Shown here piece after piece: positions 8,600-17,659 of a stretch of DNA of 64,000 bases. The notes under the pieces were generated by a model. The model did no database searches, was not told where the DNA came from, and saw only the letters and a program-made list of their open reading frames with translations. Each line of letters starts with the position of its first letter. The stretch's first letter is position 1. Source of the DNA: WJMD01 sp964596015 (lineage in GTDB: Bacteria > Joyebacterota > Joyebacteria > Joyebacterales > Joyebacteraceae); contig CAZQSB010000011.1 of assembly GCA_964596015.1 (NCBI GenBank), forward strand, positions 9,656 through 73,655. The letters run 5' to 3'. The translations under genes and the position numbers were made by a program.

Positions 8600-8947
8600 C
8601 TACCTCCTTTGAGGCGCCCGCTCGACGACGAGCCGCAGCCCAAGGACTCCGGTCACGACGATCGGTGAACCGCTCTCGATCGGCTCGTCGGAGACCGCGT
8701 TCCAGTACTCGCTGTGCACGAAGACCTTCCCCTCCGGGTCGAGGTCGCTGACGGCGCTCCCCCGCTCGCCCACGATGCCCTCCTGCCCGGTCTCCACCCT
8801 CCTGGCCTGGGCCAGAAGTCCGACCGGGACGGCGATGAGGAAGAACAGGATGAGAAGCGCCACGGCCGGGAAGATGGCGTTCTGGTCCAGACCGAGGAGC
8901 CTGAAGAGCGCTCCCAGGAGATCGACCATGCCCGTCACCTCGCCCAT
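8600..8947 (-). CDS. NfeD-like protein, short form
   Basis: Small membrane protein (115 aa): one or two hydrophobic segments (about residues 25-47) and a C-terminal OB-fold-like NfeD domain with QEGIVGERGSAVSDLDPEGKVFVHSEYWNAV. It lacks the ClpP-like protease domain of long NfeD, so it is the NfeD1b type that accompanies slipins. Two in-frame ATGs (8947 and 8929) each have a GAGGTGA upstream; the longer is given. It is followed after 3 nt by the slipin gene. Confidence 0.9.
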   Translation of the reverse strand: MGEVTGMVDLLGALFRLLGLDQNAIFPAVALLILFFLIAVPVGLLAQARRVETGQEGIVGERGSAVSDLDPEGKVFVHSEYWNAVSDEPIESGSPIVVTGVLGLRLVVERAPQRR

Positions 8948-8990
8948 GCGTCACCTCGTCGGCCGGCCGGACGCCGGCTCGCTCGCGCGT

Positions 8991-10211
8991 TCACTGACCG
9001 ACCCTCGTGTATACTCGCACTCCGAGAGGGTCGCGAGCCTCCACGACCAACCCGTCCCGGACGAAGCCGCCCATGAGACGGTCGAGCGCGTCCGGCCCCA
9101 GCGGCGTGGCCCGAAGCAGCACCGTGTACGGCGTCTCGACCTCGACGAGCCCCAGGACGAACGCGTCGTGGTCCTCCGGCTCGAGCGCTGGCAGCACGGG
9201 CGCGTTCCTGAGATAGCGCTCGAACGCGCGCCGGTCGCGCTGCACGTTCATCATGGCCCGCGTGAACCGGTAGGGATCACCCTTCTCAAGCTCCAGAACG
9301 GCCAGCTGGAAGTCGGCCTGGGTCTGCCGCTTCCGGAGCATCGACCGGATCGTGCGGAGGTCGCTCCGCGACGCTCCCACGAGCTCCATGCCATCCTGCG
9401 CCATCTCCACCATGTCTGTCAACAGCGAGACCACCTCGACGTCGCGCCCATCCCGCTGGAAGACGGCCTGCAGTCCGTGCCTGGCGGCGCGCCAACGGTT
9501 GACGAGGAACTCGCGGTACTCCTCCTCGCGCACTTCGCGCGCGAGTTCGTGCCGGGCCACGTGCGTCATCACGCCCGCCACGAGGGCCGAAAGCTCGCAC
9601 ATGAGCCGCGGCGACGAGGCGCAGTCGGCCACCCGGAGCTCCACGGTCGACCCCCACATGTGCTTGGCGTTGACGTCGGTGCCCCAGATCCACTGGGACA
9701 TCTCCGGACTGTAGACGGCCTGGGGCGTCGAGCAGCCCTCGGCGAACGACGCGATGCGGTAGCTCTTGTATCCGCCGCTCCGTGCGCGGTAGACGGCGCT
9801 GTTGGCCGAGAGCGCGGCCAGCGGGGCCGTATGGCGTATCATCGCGTTCTGGACCCGGATGGCGTCGCGGGCGCCCGCCAGCGTTCCGACATGTATGTGC
9901 GCGCCGACGGGCTCCATCTGGAAGGGCCTGGCCCCGAGCCGGAGGAGTCCCCAGGACCTCTTCTCGAGCTCCCTGCGAAGCTCCGAGTCGAAGCGCTCGC
10001 TCTTGTCGAGGAGTTCGGGAAAGCTCCGGATCGCTCCGATGCGGCTTTCGAGGAGCTCGAGGTCGGTGCCGGTCTCCGCCCACGGGAGCCGGCCCCTCAG
10101 GGTGTCGGCGAGTTCGGCCACGTCCTTCTCGGTCACGTTCTCGCCCGAGGCCCGGAGGACGGCCATCTCCCAGTCGTAGCCCAGCGTCAGCGGATCGAAT
10201 GTCCGATTCAT
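8991..10211 (-). CDS. Glutamate-cysteine ligase family 2 (GCS2) carboxylate-amine ligase
   Basis: ATP-grasp-like GCS2 enzyme (406 aa) that joins an amine to a gamma-carboxylate, as in YbdK or EgtA relatives. Family features are the N-terminal GYDWEMAVL (equivalent of GVEEE), ETGTDLELLESRIGAI, EPVGAHIHVG, and GSTVELRVADCASSPRL in the second half. The true substrate is not readable. Its ATG overlaps by 4 nt the stop of an upstream 464-aa protein of unknown function, so the two are coupled and probably act together. The gene is followed 43 nt later by NfeD/slipin. Confidence 0.85.
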   Translation of the reverse strand: MNRTFDPLTLGYDWEMAVLRASGENVTEKDVAELADTLRGRLPWAETGTDLELLESRIGAIRSFPELLDKSERFDSELRRELEKRSWGLLRLGARPFQMEPVGAHIHVGTLAGARDAIRVQNAMIRHTAPLAALSANSAVYRARSGGYKSYRIASFAEGCSTPQAVYSPEMSQWIWGTDVNAKHMWGSTVELRVADCASSPRLMCELSALVAGVMTHVARHELAREVREEEYREFLVNRWRAARHGLQAVFQRDGRDVEVVSLLTDMVEMAQDGMELVGASRSDLRTIRSMLRKRQTQADFQLAVLELEKGDPYRFTRAMMNVQRDRRAFERYLRNAPVLPALEPEDHDAFVLGLVEVETPYTVLLRATPLGPDALDRLMGGFVRDGLVVEARDPLGVRVYTRVGQ

Positions 10212-11602
10212 ACCGCCTCCAGCTGCGCCGCCAGTGCGTCGTCCCCGACCCGGACCCGGCAGCTAAGGGCGTCCCGGATGCCGCGACCAGCAATGACCCC
10301 GCTGAAGACGCGGCCCGCGTGAGGTACCTCCCTCGGCGCGAGCGTCAGCCGACGCCGTCCGCCGCCCGTCGCAAGCGTCGCCGTCAAGCGCTCGACGCGG
10401 CGCGTCGTCCTGACCGTCACGGCCAGCTCGCGGCCGGACCTCCCTCTCGTCAGAAGGAGCGCGCTCGAGCCGGACGCCGCCGAGGCGTCGCCCGACAGGA
10501 ACGCGGCGCCCCACGTCCTCGATGTCCCGGAGGCGAGTCGCACCGGCCTGTGCCGGAGCATGAGCTCCGGACCGGACAGGTCGTTCAGGACCCCCACGTA
10601 GAGCGAGCGGCGGGCGCTGAAGAGGAGCATCATCGCCCTGCCGGTGTCCTCATTGCGGCTCAGGATGAACCCGGCACGGAGTCCGAATGTCTCGTTCTTC
10701 CAGTCCCTCCAGCGCCAGCGGCTGCCGTACGGCGGCCTGTGGTATCGCACGAGTTTCATCCCCTGCGGCGTCGGCAGGACGAAGACGTTCCGGGAGCCTG
10801 CGCCGTGCACGGCGGTCGACAGACGGACCGCGTACGATACGGTGGCATGGTCTTTGCGGTCCTCGGGCTCCGTCCCGCCGTCGATTCCGGCAGTCACCGG
10901 CTCCCCCTCGGGCTCCTGCTCGTATCGGAGGGTCACCTCGGTGAGGACGCCCGGGAGGTCGGGCTCGACCCGGACGCGCTTCCGGAAGCGGAGGCCCCGC
11001 GGGCTCCTGAGCCTCCTCGAGTAGACCACCGAACGCGAGGCATCGTCGACCTCCCGGTCGAGCGACGCGCTCCACAGTTCGCCGGGCATCCCGGATTCGA
11101 CGACCACGTCCTCGGCGCCACCGAGGAGCACGTACTTCCCCGCCATGATGTGTTCGTATGCCTGCGCGAAGCGGTCACCGCCTTGCGCGTCCAGCAGCGA
11201 GACCAGTCTGGCTCCCCTGTGCGGCTGGACCACCCCCTCGACGAAGGCGTTCGAGATGAGGTCCTCGTCGAAGCCGTCCCGGTCGACGTCCGCGGAGGCA
11301 AGCGCCACTGTCCCCGCTCCGACCGGCGGCTCGGGGCGCCGCGCGGGCCTCGGGGAGAGAGCCCTGGCGCTCTCCCCGGGGTCGAGCACGACGCGGTCGC
11401 CGACGCGCGGCAGCCACGGCTTCGGGACGTCGCGCGTGACGGTCACCTCCCGCCCCTTGACACGGTCAGGGACGGTCAGGGCACTGGATACGGGGCCCTC
11501 GATACGGGCGGTGAGCCTCACGCGGCACACGGTGAGACCCGACGGCGCGGTCCGGCGCCCGAACTCCTCGCGCTTCATGATCTTCGCCACGAGATGCTGC
11601 AT
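10208..11602 (-). CDS. Uncharacterised beta-rich protein coupled to GCS2 ligase
   Basis: I do not recognise this 464-aa protein with certainty. It has no signal peptide or membrane segment. The central region (about residues 130-380) is beta-rich; a stretch with VEGVVQPHRGARLVSLLDA and MPGELW resembles the N-terminal strand pattern of galactose-mutarotase-like sandwich domains. The C-terminal 80 residues look like a separate small beta domain. The ATG has GGGGGGA upstream and lies beyond a 7-bp hairpin (11613-11632). The 4-nt overlap with the GCS2 ligase implies a shared pathway, perhaps modification of a sugar or peptide; that is inference only. Confidence 0.7.
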   Translation of the reverse strand: MQHLVAKIMKREEFGRRTAPSGLTVCRVRLTARIEGPVSSALTVPDRVKGREVTVTRDVPKPWLPRVGDRVVLDPGESARALSPRPARRPEPPVGAGTVALASADVDRDGFDEDLISNAFVEGVVQPHRGARLVSLLDAQGGDRFAQAYEHIMAGKYVLLGGAEDVVVESGMPGELWSASLDREVDDASRSVVYSRRLRSPRGLRFRKRVRVEPDLPGVLTEVTLRYEQEPEGEPVTAGIDGGTEPEDRKDHATVSYAVRLSTAVHGAGSRNVFVLPTPQGMKLVRYHRPPYGSRWRWRDWKNETFGLRAGFILSRNEDTGRAMMLLFSARRSLYVGVLNDLSGPELMLRHRPVRLASGTSRTWGAAFLSGDASAASGSSALLLTRGRSGRELAVTVRTTRRVERLTATLATGGGRRRLTLAPREVPHAGRVFSGVIAGRGIRDALSCRVRVGDDALAAQLEAV

Positions 11603-11642
11603 GATGTCCCCCCGCCGGGTCGCTGCCCGGCGAGCAAAGAGA

Positions 11643-11681
11643 AACGGGGAGAGAAGAGTCCAGGACTCTCCGCTCCCCGTT
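11643..11681 (-). terminator. Intrinsic terminator of the HU gene
   Basis: AACGGGGAG (643-651) pairs with CTCCCCGTT (673-681), with a further inner stem (655-661 with 663-669). On the minus strand the stem is followed by TTTCTCTTTG, a pyrimidine/T-rich tail. It lies 26 nt after the HU stop. This is the most classical terminator in the window. Confidence 0.75.
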
Positions 11682-11706
11682 GAGTCGTGTGCCCTTTCGG
11701 GTCGTT

Positions 11707-11991
11707 CTACTTGATGGTGTCCTTCAGCGACTTGCCGGCCTTGAACTTCGGCGCGTAGTGCTCCGGCACGTGCTTCGTACGGTCGGTGCCGGGGATCCGC
11801 CAGTCGCGGGCGTTCCGCTTGTCGGCCTGGAACGTGCCGAAGCCCGTGATCTGGACCTTGCCGCGGCTCTTGAGTTCCTCGGCGATGATCCCGTTATCGA
11901 CCGCGAAGATGGAGTCCACGACGTCCTTCGCCGCGCGGTTCGAAAGCCCTGAGCGCTGTGCGACCTTCTCGATGAGCTCCGCCTTGTTCAT
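11707..11991 (-). CDS. hup: HU/IHF family DNA-binding protein
   Basis: Nucleoid protein of 94 aa. It has the family start MNKAELIEKVAQRSGLSNRAAK, the beta-arm entry GFGTFQADKRNAR, and a C-terminal KAGKSLKDTIK. The arm section is slightly shorter or altered (DWRIPGTDRTKHVPEHYAPKF) compared with the usual R-NP-T-G motif: the proline-bearing tip reads IPGTDRTKHVPE. ATG 11991 is chosen over a longer frame because it matches the conserved N-terminus and has AGAGGGGGG upstream. It is monocistronic, with its own promoter and terminator. Confidence 0.93.
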   Translation of the reverse strand: MNKAELIEKVAQRSGLSNRAAKDVVDSIFAVDNGIIAEELKSRGKVQITGFGTFQADKRNARDWRIPGTDRTKHVPEHYAPKFKAGKSLKDTIK

Positions 11992-12057
11992 CCTTGCCCC
12001 CCTCTGGCAACCTGCCTGTGAGCACCAAAACCCGTCCAAGCTGACCAAGTTGGGGAC

Positions 12058-12086
12058 ACGCTACAACACGCCCCACATTCTGTCAA
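12058..12086 (-). promoter_or_regulatory. Promoter of the HU gene
   Basis: Minus strand TTGACA (12081-12086), a 17-nt spacer and TAGCGT (12058-12063), about 65 nt before the HU start codon. Perfect -35, weak -10. Confidence 0.5.
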
Positions 12087-12185
12087 CAGGAATCCGCCTA
12101 CTGGCTGGCCGTTCCCGCTCACCCCGCTTCGGAACGCCCCAACGCTAGGGCCTGTTCGGAGGGCTCCGAGGGAACGGATCCGGCG

Positions 12186-12207
12186 CCCGAACCGTTCGCG
12201 GTCCGGG
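12186..12207 (-). terminator. Stem-loop downstream of lptD
   Basis: A 9-bp stem (186-194 with 199-207, one G-U pair on the minus transcript) with a CGAA tetraloop lies 41 nt after the lptD stop. A smaller GTAAC/GTTAC hairpin precedes it at 12222-12235. There is no U-run. Confidence 0.4.
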
Positions 12208-12247
12208 ACGCAAGTCATTGTGGTAACAGAAGTTACGAGACCAGGAC

Positions 12248-15200
12248 CTAGCGGATACCGCGCGCCAGATAGCGTTCGCCGACCTCGGCCTGGAGTTCGG
12301 GCAGGGCCTTCACGCTGATGCGGAAGTAGTACTGCCACTCCTCGTTGTAGTAGCGGCGGGTGAACTGGGCCTCCCAGCAGTGCAGGTCGCGGTAGACGGT
12401 GTACTCCTGGCTCGCGACCTCCGCGGCCTCGAGGTCGTAATGGAGCGAATAGTTGATCCGCCACTTCGGCGTCGGAGAGAACGCGACGCTGCTGTCGACC
12501 CAGTAGGACTCGCTGCCCGGGGTCGCGCCGCGCGAGTAGCGGAACGTGAGCGAGGCGTTCCACGGCCTGGCGGCGGTCAGGTTCGCCCGGGCGCGCTCGG
12601 CCACCTGCCGCCGGAGCTCGTCGACGGGGCTGGGCGACGCCAACTCCTGGATCCTCTCCTCCCAGGGCTCATCCGCGAGCGTCCGTCCCCGGCCGTTCAG
12701 GGTGAGCGTCGTCGTCAGGCTGGAGTTCTGGATCGCCCAATCCTCGTACGGGTCGTGCCGGCCAGACCAGCGGAACGACAGGGCGTCCCCGGGACGGAGT
12801 TCGAAACTCGAGGAGAGGTCGGACCAGGGCCTGTCCTCCTCGCGGAAGTCGTAGGAGCTCGAGAACGACAGCCTGGCCAGATTGTCCAGCTTCCGGACCT
12901 CTTCGCCTGAGGCGAGCTTCATCTGGAGTTTGTTCGCCAGCGACAGCCTGAGCGACTCCCGGGCGCGGGGGGTCCCACCGAAGCCGGTGAACGAGTAGAA
13001 GCGATCGTCCCCGTCCTCGTCCAGATACCGTTCGAACTCCGGAGTCCAGGTGAACGACGCCGAGGGCTCGATGATGTGCCTGATGCCGCGGACCGGCCCG
13101 ACCTCCGGCAGGAATGTGCCGTAGATGGTCGTGCCCGCGGTCATCCCGGCGTCGTAGGTGACACGCGTGGGGAACTCGTTCCCCTCCCGGTCGCGGTCGT
13201 AGACGTTCGCCCGGACATTGAGCCTCGGCGTCAGGTTGATCCAGCGGAACGCCTTGAAGCCGCTCCGGAGACTGGCGGAGACGCCCAGTCCCTGATGGAC
13301 CTCTTCGTCTCCGTCCGAGATGTCGCGATCGTTGACGGCGAGCGCGCGCCATCCGAGAGAGATCTCCGAGAGAAGCCTCCGGAGCGCCCCGGCGTCCGCG
13401 CCGGCGGTCGCAAGGGGCTTCGTTGAGAAGGAGATGTCGGCCTTCGGCAGGAGCTCGGAGACGACGTCCCGATCGAGCTCCTCTCTCCTGTCGAGCGTCA
13501 CGCCGAGAGACAATCCCTGGAACGTCCCCCTGAGCCACAGCTGCGAGTGGAGGCTCCTGTTGACGCTCTCCTCGATGGTCTGGTTCGTGTCGGTGGCGTA
13601 CGCCGCGTCGCTTCTGAAGTCGCCCGAGGCGCCGGCCGTCCAGTGCCTGCCGAACTCCTGGCGATGCGAGACCTTCAGGTCCCACCGGCGCTTCCCGCCC
13701 GCGATCTCATCGGTGAACGACGATTCGACGGAGCCGGAGAGCACGTATCTGAGCTTGTATCTGGTCTTGATGTGGCCGACCCAGCGGGTCGCCTCGTAGT
13801 AGTCGGCCCAGGCCTGGAAGTCGACGTAGTCGTTGGGCGCCCAGTAGTATCCGAAATTCCTGATGAACCGCCCCTTGTCCTCGGAGATGCCGAACTCGAC
13901 GGTCGGGATGAGGAACCCCGAATGGCGGTCCTTGCGGATGGGGAACACGTAGAACGGCAGGGCCAAAACCGGTATCTCGCCGATGTAGAGGATGACCGGG
14001 CGGGCGACCACCTTGTCGTCCAGGTAGATGCGCATGCGGGGAGCCACGAGTCGGTAGTGCGGCTCGCGCTCGGCGCACGTCGTGTACACGCCGTCCCGAA
14101 CGGAGAGCGAACCGTCCGACTCCCTGACGATCCAGTCGCCTGCGTAGAGGCCCTCCTCGAACGTCGTCACCCCGCCGATGACGGCGCCGGACTCGTTCGT
14201 CAGGTCGTAGCCCAGACGCGAGCCGACGAGTCGTTCTCCCCCCTCGAGGAGGTCCGGGTTCTCGCTCGCGATCATGAGCTCCTCTTCAGGATCGAATTCG
14301 ATGCGCCCGGCCCGAAGCTCGGTGCTCCTGTACTCGACGGTCGCGCCACCCGTCAGCACGATGCGGTTCCTCGGGACGTAGTAGTCGATGGTCGTCGAGG
14401 CGTAGGCCACGTTGTCCAGCTCGAGCGTGTCGCTCCGAGCCTCGTCGGCGCTCTCGGGAACGAACGCGTATGAGCCCCGAGCGTCCCCGCGGAAGGTGGC
14501 CCTCACGATCTCGCCGTCCGAGAAGCGAACGTCGATCGTGCGGGAGGTGAGCCGGTTCAGCTCACCGGAGGTCCCGATGGTGTGCTCGCTCTCGGCGCCT
14601 CCGGCGACGAACGTCCTGACAGGGTCGCCTCCCCGGAAGTACATCGTCAGGCTGTCGCCCGCGACGTATCCCGTCTCGAAGTCGCCTCCGGGTTCCTCGG
14701 GTTCGATGCGATAGTCGGCCCTGGCGCCGCCCGTCACGTCGACGCGCTCGATGGCGCCCTCGTCGGTCCGCACGATGATGCGGCCGCCGCTCAGCCGGTC
14801 CGACTCCTGCCGCACCGACGGGTCGCCGTCCAGGATGATCATCTCCTCTTCTCCGAGGAGCGTGACCACTCCGGACCTGGCCGAGACATCGCGCGTCTCG
14901 ATGCGGGTCGCGCCGAACGCGCGCACGATCTCCGACTCCGCCGCCATCTCGATGACGACGCCGCGGAGCACGGCGTCGACCTCGCCCTCCTCGTCGTAGG
15001 TCGTGAGAACAGGGTCGTCGTAGGCGCGCGCCTCTCCTCTCGAGGCGTCGTAGACGAGTCGCCCCGCCGCGAGCTCGGCCTCGCCGTCCGCGTCACGGGC
15101 GATCACGCCTCCGGAGAAGACGGCGATCTCTTCGAGACGATGGAGATCGATGCGGTGAGAAGTGATGGTGACCGAGGTGTCGGCGTAGGAGGCGTTGCCC

Positions 15201-15508
15201 GTGAGTATCGCGAGCTCGTCGTCCCGGTAGTACCGGAGCGAGTCGGACGCGATGGTCGCCGGCCCGTCCGTGCCGCGCACGTCGCCGGTGAGAACCGCGA
15301 GGCCACTGTCCTCGTAGACGGTGCCGCGTGTCCCGGAGAGAACCGCATCGCCCCGTGTGATGGTGACGTTGCCGAAGAGCTCGACGACGCGCCCCTCGGG
15401 ACCCTCGCGACCCTCGACGGCATCGGCCGAGACGATGAAGCCCTCGTCGCCGTCGCCGTTCGCGGGCGCGGCGCTCAGAAGGGCGATCAGGAGGAGCATC
15501 GGGATCAC
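12248..15508 (-). CDS. lptD: LPS assembly outer-membrane protein LptD
   Basis: Large outer-membrane translocon protein (1086 aa) that inserts lipopolysaccharide in the outer leaflet with LptE. A signal peptide (MLLLIALLSAAPANG) is followed by a long OstA/LptA-like beta-jellyroll region with repeated strands (VELFGNVTITRGDAVLSG, LTGNASYADTSVTI, VVTLLGEEEMI). The conserved LptD block LPFYVFPIRKDRHSGFLIP and YYWAPNDYVDFQ comes next, then the C-terminal barrel. GTG 15508 has GAGG 7 nt upstream; ATG 15499 is the alternative. It is longer than E. coli LptD (784 aa) because of an expanded N-terminal jellyroll. It lies 67 nt after the ROK gene. Its presence argues for an LPS-bearing diderm. Confidence 0.92.
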   Translation of the reverse strand: MIPMLLLIALLSAAPANGDGDEGFIVSADAVEGREGPEGRVVELFGNVTITRGDAVLSGTRGTVYEDSGLAVLTGDVRGTDGPATIASDSLRYYRDDELAILTGNASYADTSVTITSHRIDLHRLEEIAVFSGGVIARDADGEAELAAGRLVYDASRGEARAYDDPVLTTYDEEGEVDAVLRGVVIEMAAESEIVRAFGATRIETRDVSARSGVVTLLGEEEMIILDGDPSVRQESDRLSGGRIIVRTDEGAIERVDVTGGARADYRIEPEEPGGDFETGYVAGDSLTMYFRGGDPVRTFVAGGAESEHTIGTSGELNRLTSRTIDVRFSDGEIVRATFRGDARGSYAFVPESADEARSDTLELDNVAYASTTIDYYVPRNRIVLTGGATVEYRSTELRAGRIEFDPEEELMIASENPDLLEGGERLVGSRLGYDLTNESGAVIGGVTTFEEGLYAGDWIVRESDGSLSVRDGVYTTCAEREPHYRLVAPRMRIYLDDKVVARPVILYIGEIPVLALPFYVFPIRKDRHSGFLIPTVEFGISEDKGRFIRNFGYYWAPNDYVDFQAWADYYEATRWVGHIKTRYKLRYVLSGSVESSFTDEIAGGKRRWDLKVSHRQEFGRHWTAGASGDFRSDAAYATDTNQTIEESVNRSLHSQLWLRGTFQGLSLGVTLDRREELDRDVVSELLPKADISFSTKPLATAGADAGALRRLLSEISLGWRALAVNDRDISDGDEEVHQGLGVSASLRSGFKAFRWINLTPRLNVRANVYDRDREGNEFPTRVTYDAGMTAGTTIYGTFLPEVGPVRGIRHIIEPSASFTWTPEFERYLDEDGDDRFYSFTGFGGTPRARESLRLSLANKLQMKLASGEEVRKLDNLARLSFSSSYDFREEDRPWSDLSSSFELRPGDALSFRWSGRHDPYEDWAIQNSSLTTTLTLNGRGRTLADEPWEERIQELASPSPVDELRRQVAERARANLTAARPWNASLTFRYSRGATPGSESYWVDSSVAFSPTPKWRINYSLHYDLEAAEVASQEYTVYRDLHCWEAQFTRRYYNEEWQYYFRISVKALPELQAEVGERYLARGIR

Positions 15509-15575
15509 GGTACGGCCTCGCGTCCTCTTCGACTCCGCGAGCGGCCATCCCCGGCGTCGAGGCCCGCCCGTCGGG

Positions 15576-16526
15576 TCAGGCGCCTCCGTGCGAGGCGCGG
15601 GCAAGAAGGGCGGCGCCGACCACGCCCGCGGCGTTTCCGAGCTCGGCGAACACAAGGCGCGGCATCGGTGAAGGGCAGCCCGAGAGACGCCGCTCGAGCT
15701 CTTCCCTGGCGGGGTCCATGAGCGCGCCGCCCGCGCCCGCGACGCCGCCGCCGATAACGATGACGTCGGGGTCGAGGGTCCGGACCAGATTGGCGAGCCC
15801 TACGCCGAGATAGCGGCCCGTCTCGGCGACCGCGGCCGTCCCGACCGCGTCGCCCGCTTCCGCCGCCCGCCCCACGTCGACCGCGCTCAGAGCGTCCCCC
15901 ATCTTGCGGAGAACGGACTCCCCGCCGCCGGAGAGCAGCCGGCGGGCCCGTTCAACCATCGCTCCAGCGCTGACGAGGCCCTCGAGACACCCCCTGCCGC
16001 CGCACGCGCAGGGAATGCCGCCGATGTCGACGGTCGTGTGACCGTACTCGGCCGCGACGCCGTGGCTCCCGCGGTAGAGACGTCCGTCCAGGATGAACCC
16101 GGCGCCGAGCCCCGTCCCGATCGTCAGCATGATCGCGTTGTGAGCGCCCCGCGCCGCGCCGACCGCGAACTCGCCGTACGCCGCCGCGTTCGCGTCGTTC
16201 TCGACGATGGTCGGGACGCCGAGGGCGTCCTTGATCTTCGCCGCCAGCGGAACGTCGTGCCACGACGGCAGGTTCGGCGAGCTGGTCACGACTCCCCGGA
16301 CGTGGTCCACGAGTCCGGCGCAGCCGCATCCGGCCGCCGTCGCGCCCTCCCTCTCGATGAGAGGCGTCGCGAGCGAGGCGACGACCGACACACAGTCCGC
16401 AGGCTCGTCGCCGCTCCAGGCGCTCTCCGTGAGCTCATGCGCCTGGCCGTCGTCATCGACGACGGCCACGCGGACGTTCGTCCCACCTATGTCGATGCCG
16501 AGGGTCTTTCGCAAGGGGCCGCTCAC
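15576..16526 (-). CDS. ROK family sugar kinase (glucokinase-like)
   Basis: Cytoplasmic ROK-family kinase (316 aa), ATP-dependent and probably acting on glucose or another hexose. Visible motifs are the phosphate-binding LGIDIGGTNVRVAVVD at the N-terminus, ENDANAAAYGE with the catalytic Asp, the EYGHTTVD motif, and the ROK zinc-type signature CACGGRGCLEGLVS. There is no N-terminal helix-turn-helix, so it is an enzyme rather than a NagC-type repressor. It overlaps by 4 nt the upstream sugar-type ABC ATPase gene, suggesting sugar uptake followed by phosphorylation. Confidence 0.92.
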   Translation of the reverse strand: MSGPLRKTLGIDIGGTNVRVAVVDDDGQAHELTESAWSGDEPADCVSVVASLATPLIEREGATAAGCGCAGLVDHVRGVVTSSPNLPSWHDVPLAAKIKDALGVPTIVENDANAAAYGEFAVGAARGAHNAIMLTIGTGLGAGFILDGRLYRGSHGVAAEYGHTTVDIGGIPCACGGRGCLEGLVSAGAMVERARRLLSGGGESVLRKMGDALSAVDVGRAAEAGDAVGTAAVAETGRYLGVGLANLVRTLDPDVIVIGGGVAGAGGALMDPAREELERRLSGCPSPMPRLVFAELGNAAGVVGAALLARASHGGA

Positions 16527-17638
16527 TCCTCCCGGTCGCCGACCAGCGTCCGGCCGCTCTCCTTCTCGAAGAAGTGGGCGCTGTCCATGTCGATGGCCAG
16601 GTCGAGCGTGGAGTTGACCTCGGGCGGCTCCCGGACGTCGATCCTCGCCACCATGTCCTGACCGCCGAGCTTGAAGTACAGGTATATCTCGTTGCCCATC
16701 GGCTCGACCACGTCGATCGTCGCGGAGATGCGGGTGCTGTTCTCGATCCGGTCCTCGTCCGACACGTCGTAGATGTCCTCCGGACGGATGCCGAAGACGA
16801 CCTCGCTCTCGGTCCCGCCGAGCCCGGCCGCGCGGGCCGGGGGCACGACGGCGTCCACGCCTTCGGATACGAAGCGGATGGTCCCGTTCTCGCGCTCGAG
16901 CTTCCCCTCGATGAAGTTCATCGCCGGACTTCCGATGAACCCCGCAACGAAGCGGTTGATAGGTCGCTGGTAGATCTCGAGCGGTTTCGCCGCCTGCTGC
17001 GCCAGGCCGTCCTTGAGCACGACGATGCGGCTTCCCATCGTCATGGCCTCGGTCTGGTCGTGCGTGACGTAGATGATCGTAGCCTTGAGACGCTCGTGCA
17101 GCTTCGAGATCTCCGTCCGCGTCTGAACGCGGAGCTTCGCGTCGAGGTTCGAAAGGGGCTCGTCGAAGAGAAAGACCTTGGGCTTCCGGACGATGGCGCG
17201 TCCGACGGCGACGCGCTGGCGCTGACCGCCGGAGAGTGCCTTCGGACGGCGGTCCAGCAGCTTCTCGATCCCCAGGATCTCGGCGGCCTCGTGCACGCGC
17301 TCGTCGATCTCATCCTTCGGGAGCTTCCTGAGCTTCAGCCCGAACGCCATGTTGTCGTAGACCGACATGTGCGGGTAGAGAGCGTAGTTCTGGAACACCA
17401 TGGCGATGTCGCGGTCCTTCGGCGGGACGTCGTTGACGAGGCGGTCGTCGATGAAGATCTCGCCCTCGGTGACCTCCTCGAGTCCGGCGACCATGCGGAG
17501 CAGAGTCGACTTTCCGCATCCCGACGGACCGACGAGAACGACGAACTCGCGGTCCTCGACCTCGAGGCTCACGTCTTCCACGGCGACCACCTCGCCGTCG
17601 AAGATCTTCGTCACGTTCTTGAGGACAACGTTCGCCAT
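16523..17638 (-). CDS. ugpC: Sugar-type ABC transporter ATP-binding protein (UgpC/MsmK/MalK-like)
   Basis: ATPase subunit (371 aa) of a CUT1-type carbohydrate importer. Walker A GPSGCGKST, signature LSGGQRQRVAVGRA and Walker B LFDEPLSNLDAKLR are intact. A C-terminal TOBE/OB regulatory domain is present (FGIRPEDIYDV). No permease or binding-protein gene is next to it, as is common for multitasking MsmK-like ATPases that serve several importers. It overlaps the ROK kinase gene by 4 nt and follows folC after 21 nt. Confidence 0.93.
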   Translation of the reverse strand: MANVVLKNVTKIFDGEVVAVEDVSLEVEDREFVVLVGPSGCGKSTLLRMVAGLEEVTEGEIFIDDRLVNDVPPKDRDIAMVFQNYALYPHMSVYDNMAFGLKLRKLPKDEIDERVHEAAEILGIEKLLDRRPKALSGGQRQRVAVGRAIVRKPKVFLFDEPLSNLDAKLRVQTRTEISKLHERLKATIIYVTHDQTEAMTMGSRIVVLKDGLAQQAAKPLEIYQRPINRFVAGFIGSPAMNFIEGKLERENGTIRFVSEGVDAVVPPARAAGLGGTESEVVFGIRPEDIYDVSDEDRIENSTRISATIDVVEPMGNEIYLYFKLGGQDMVARIDVREPPEVNSTLDLAIDMDSAHFFEKESGRTLVGDREE

Positions 17639-17659
17639 GATGCTCCTCCCCCGGGGGGC

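Noticed and set aside
16523..17638. A complete sugar ABC importer
   Set aside because: Only the ATPase is present; no permease or binding protein is found nearby.
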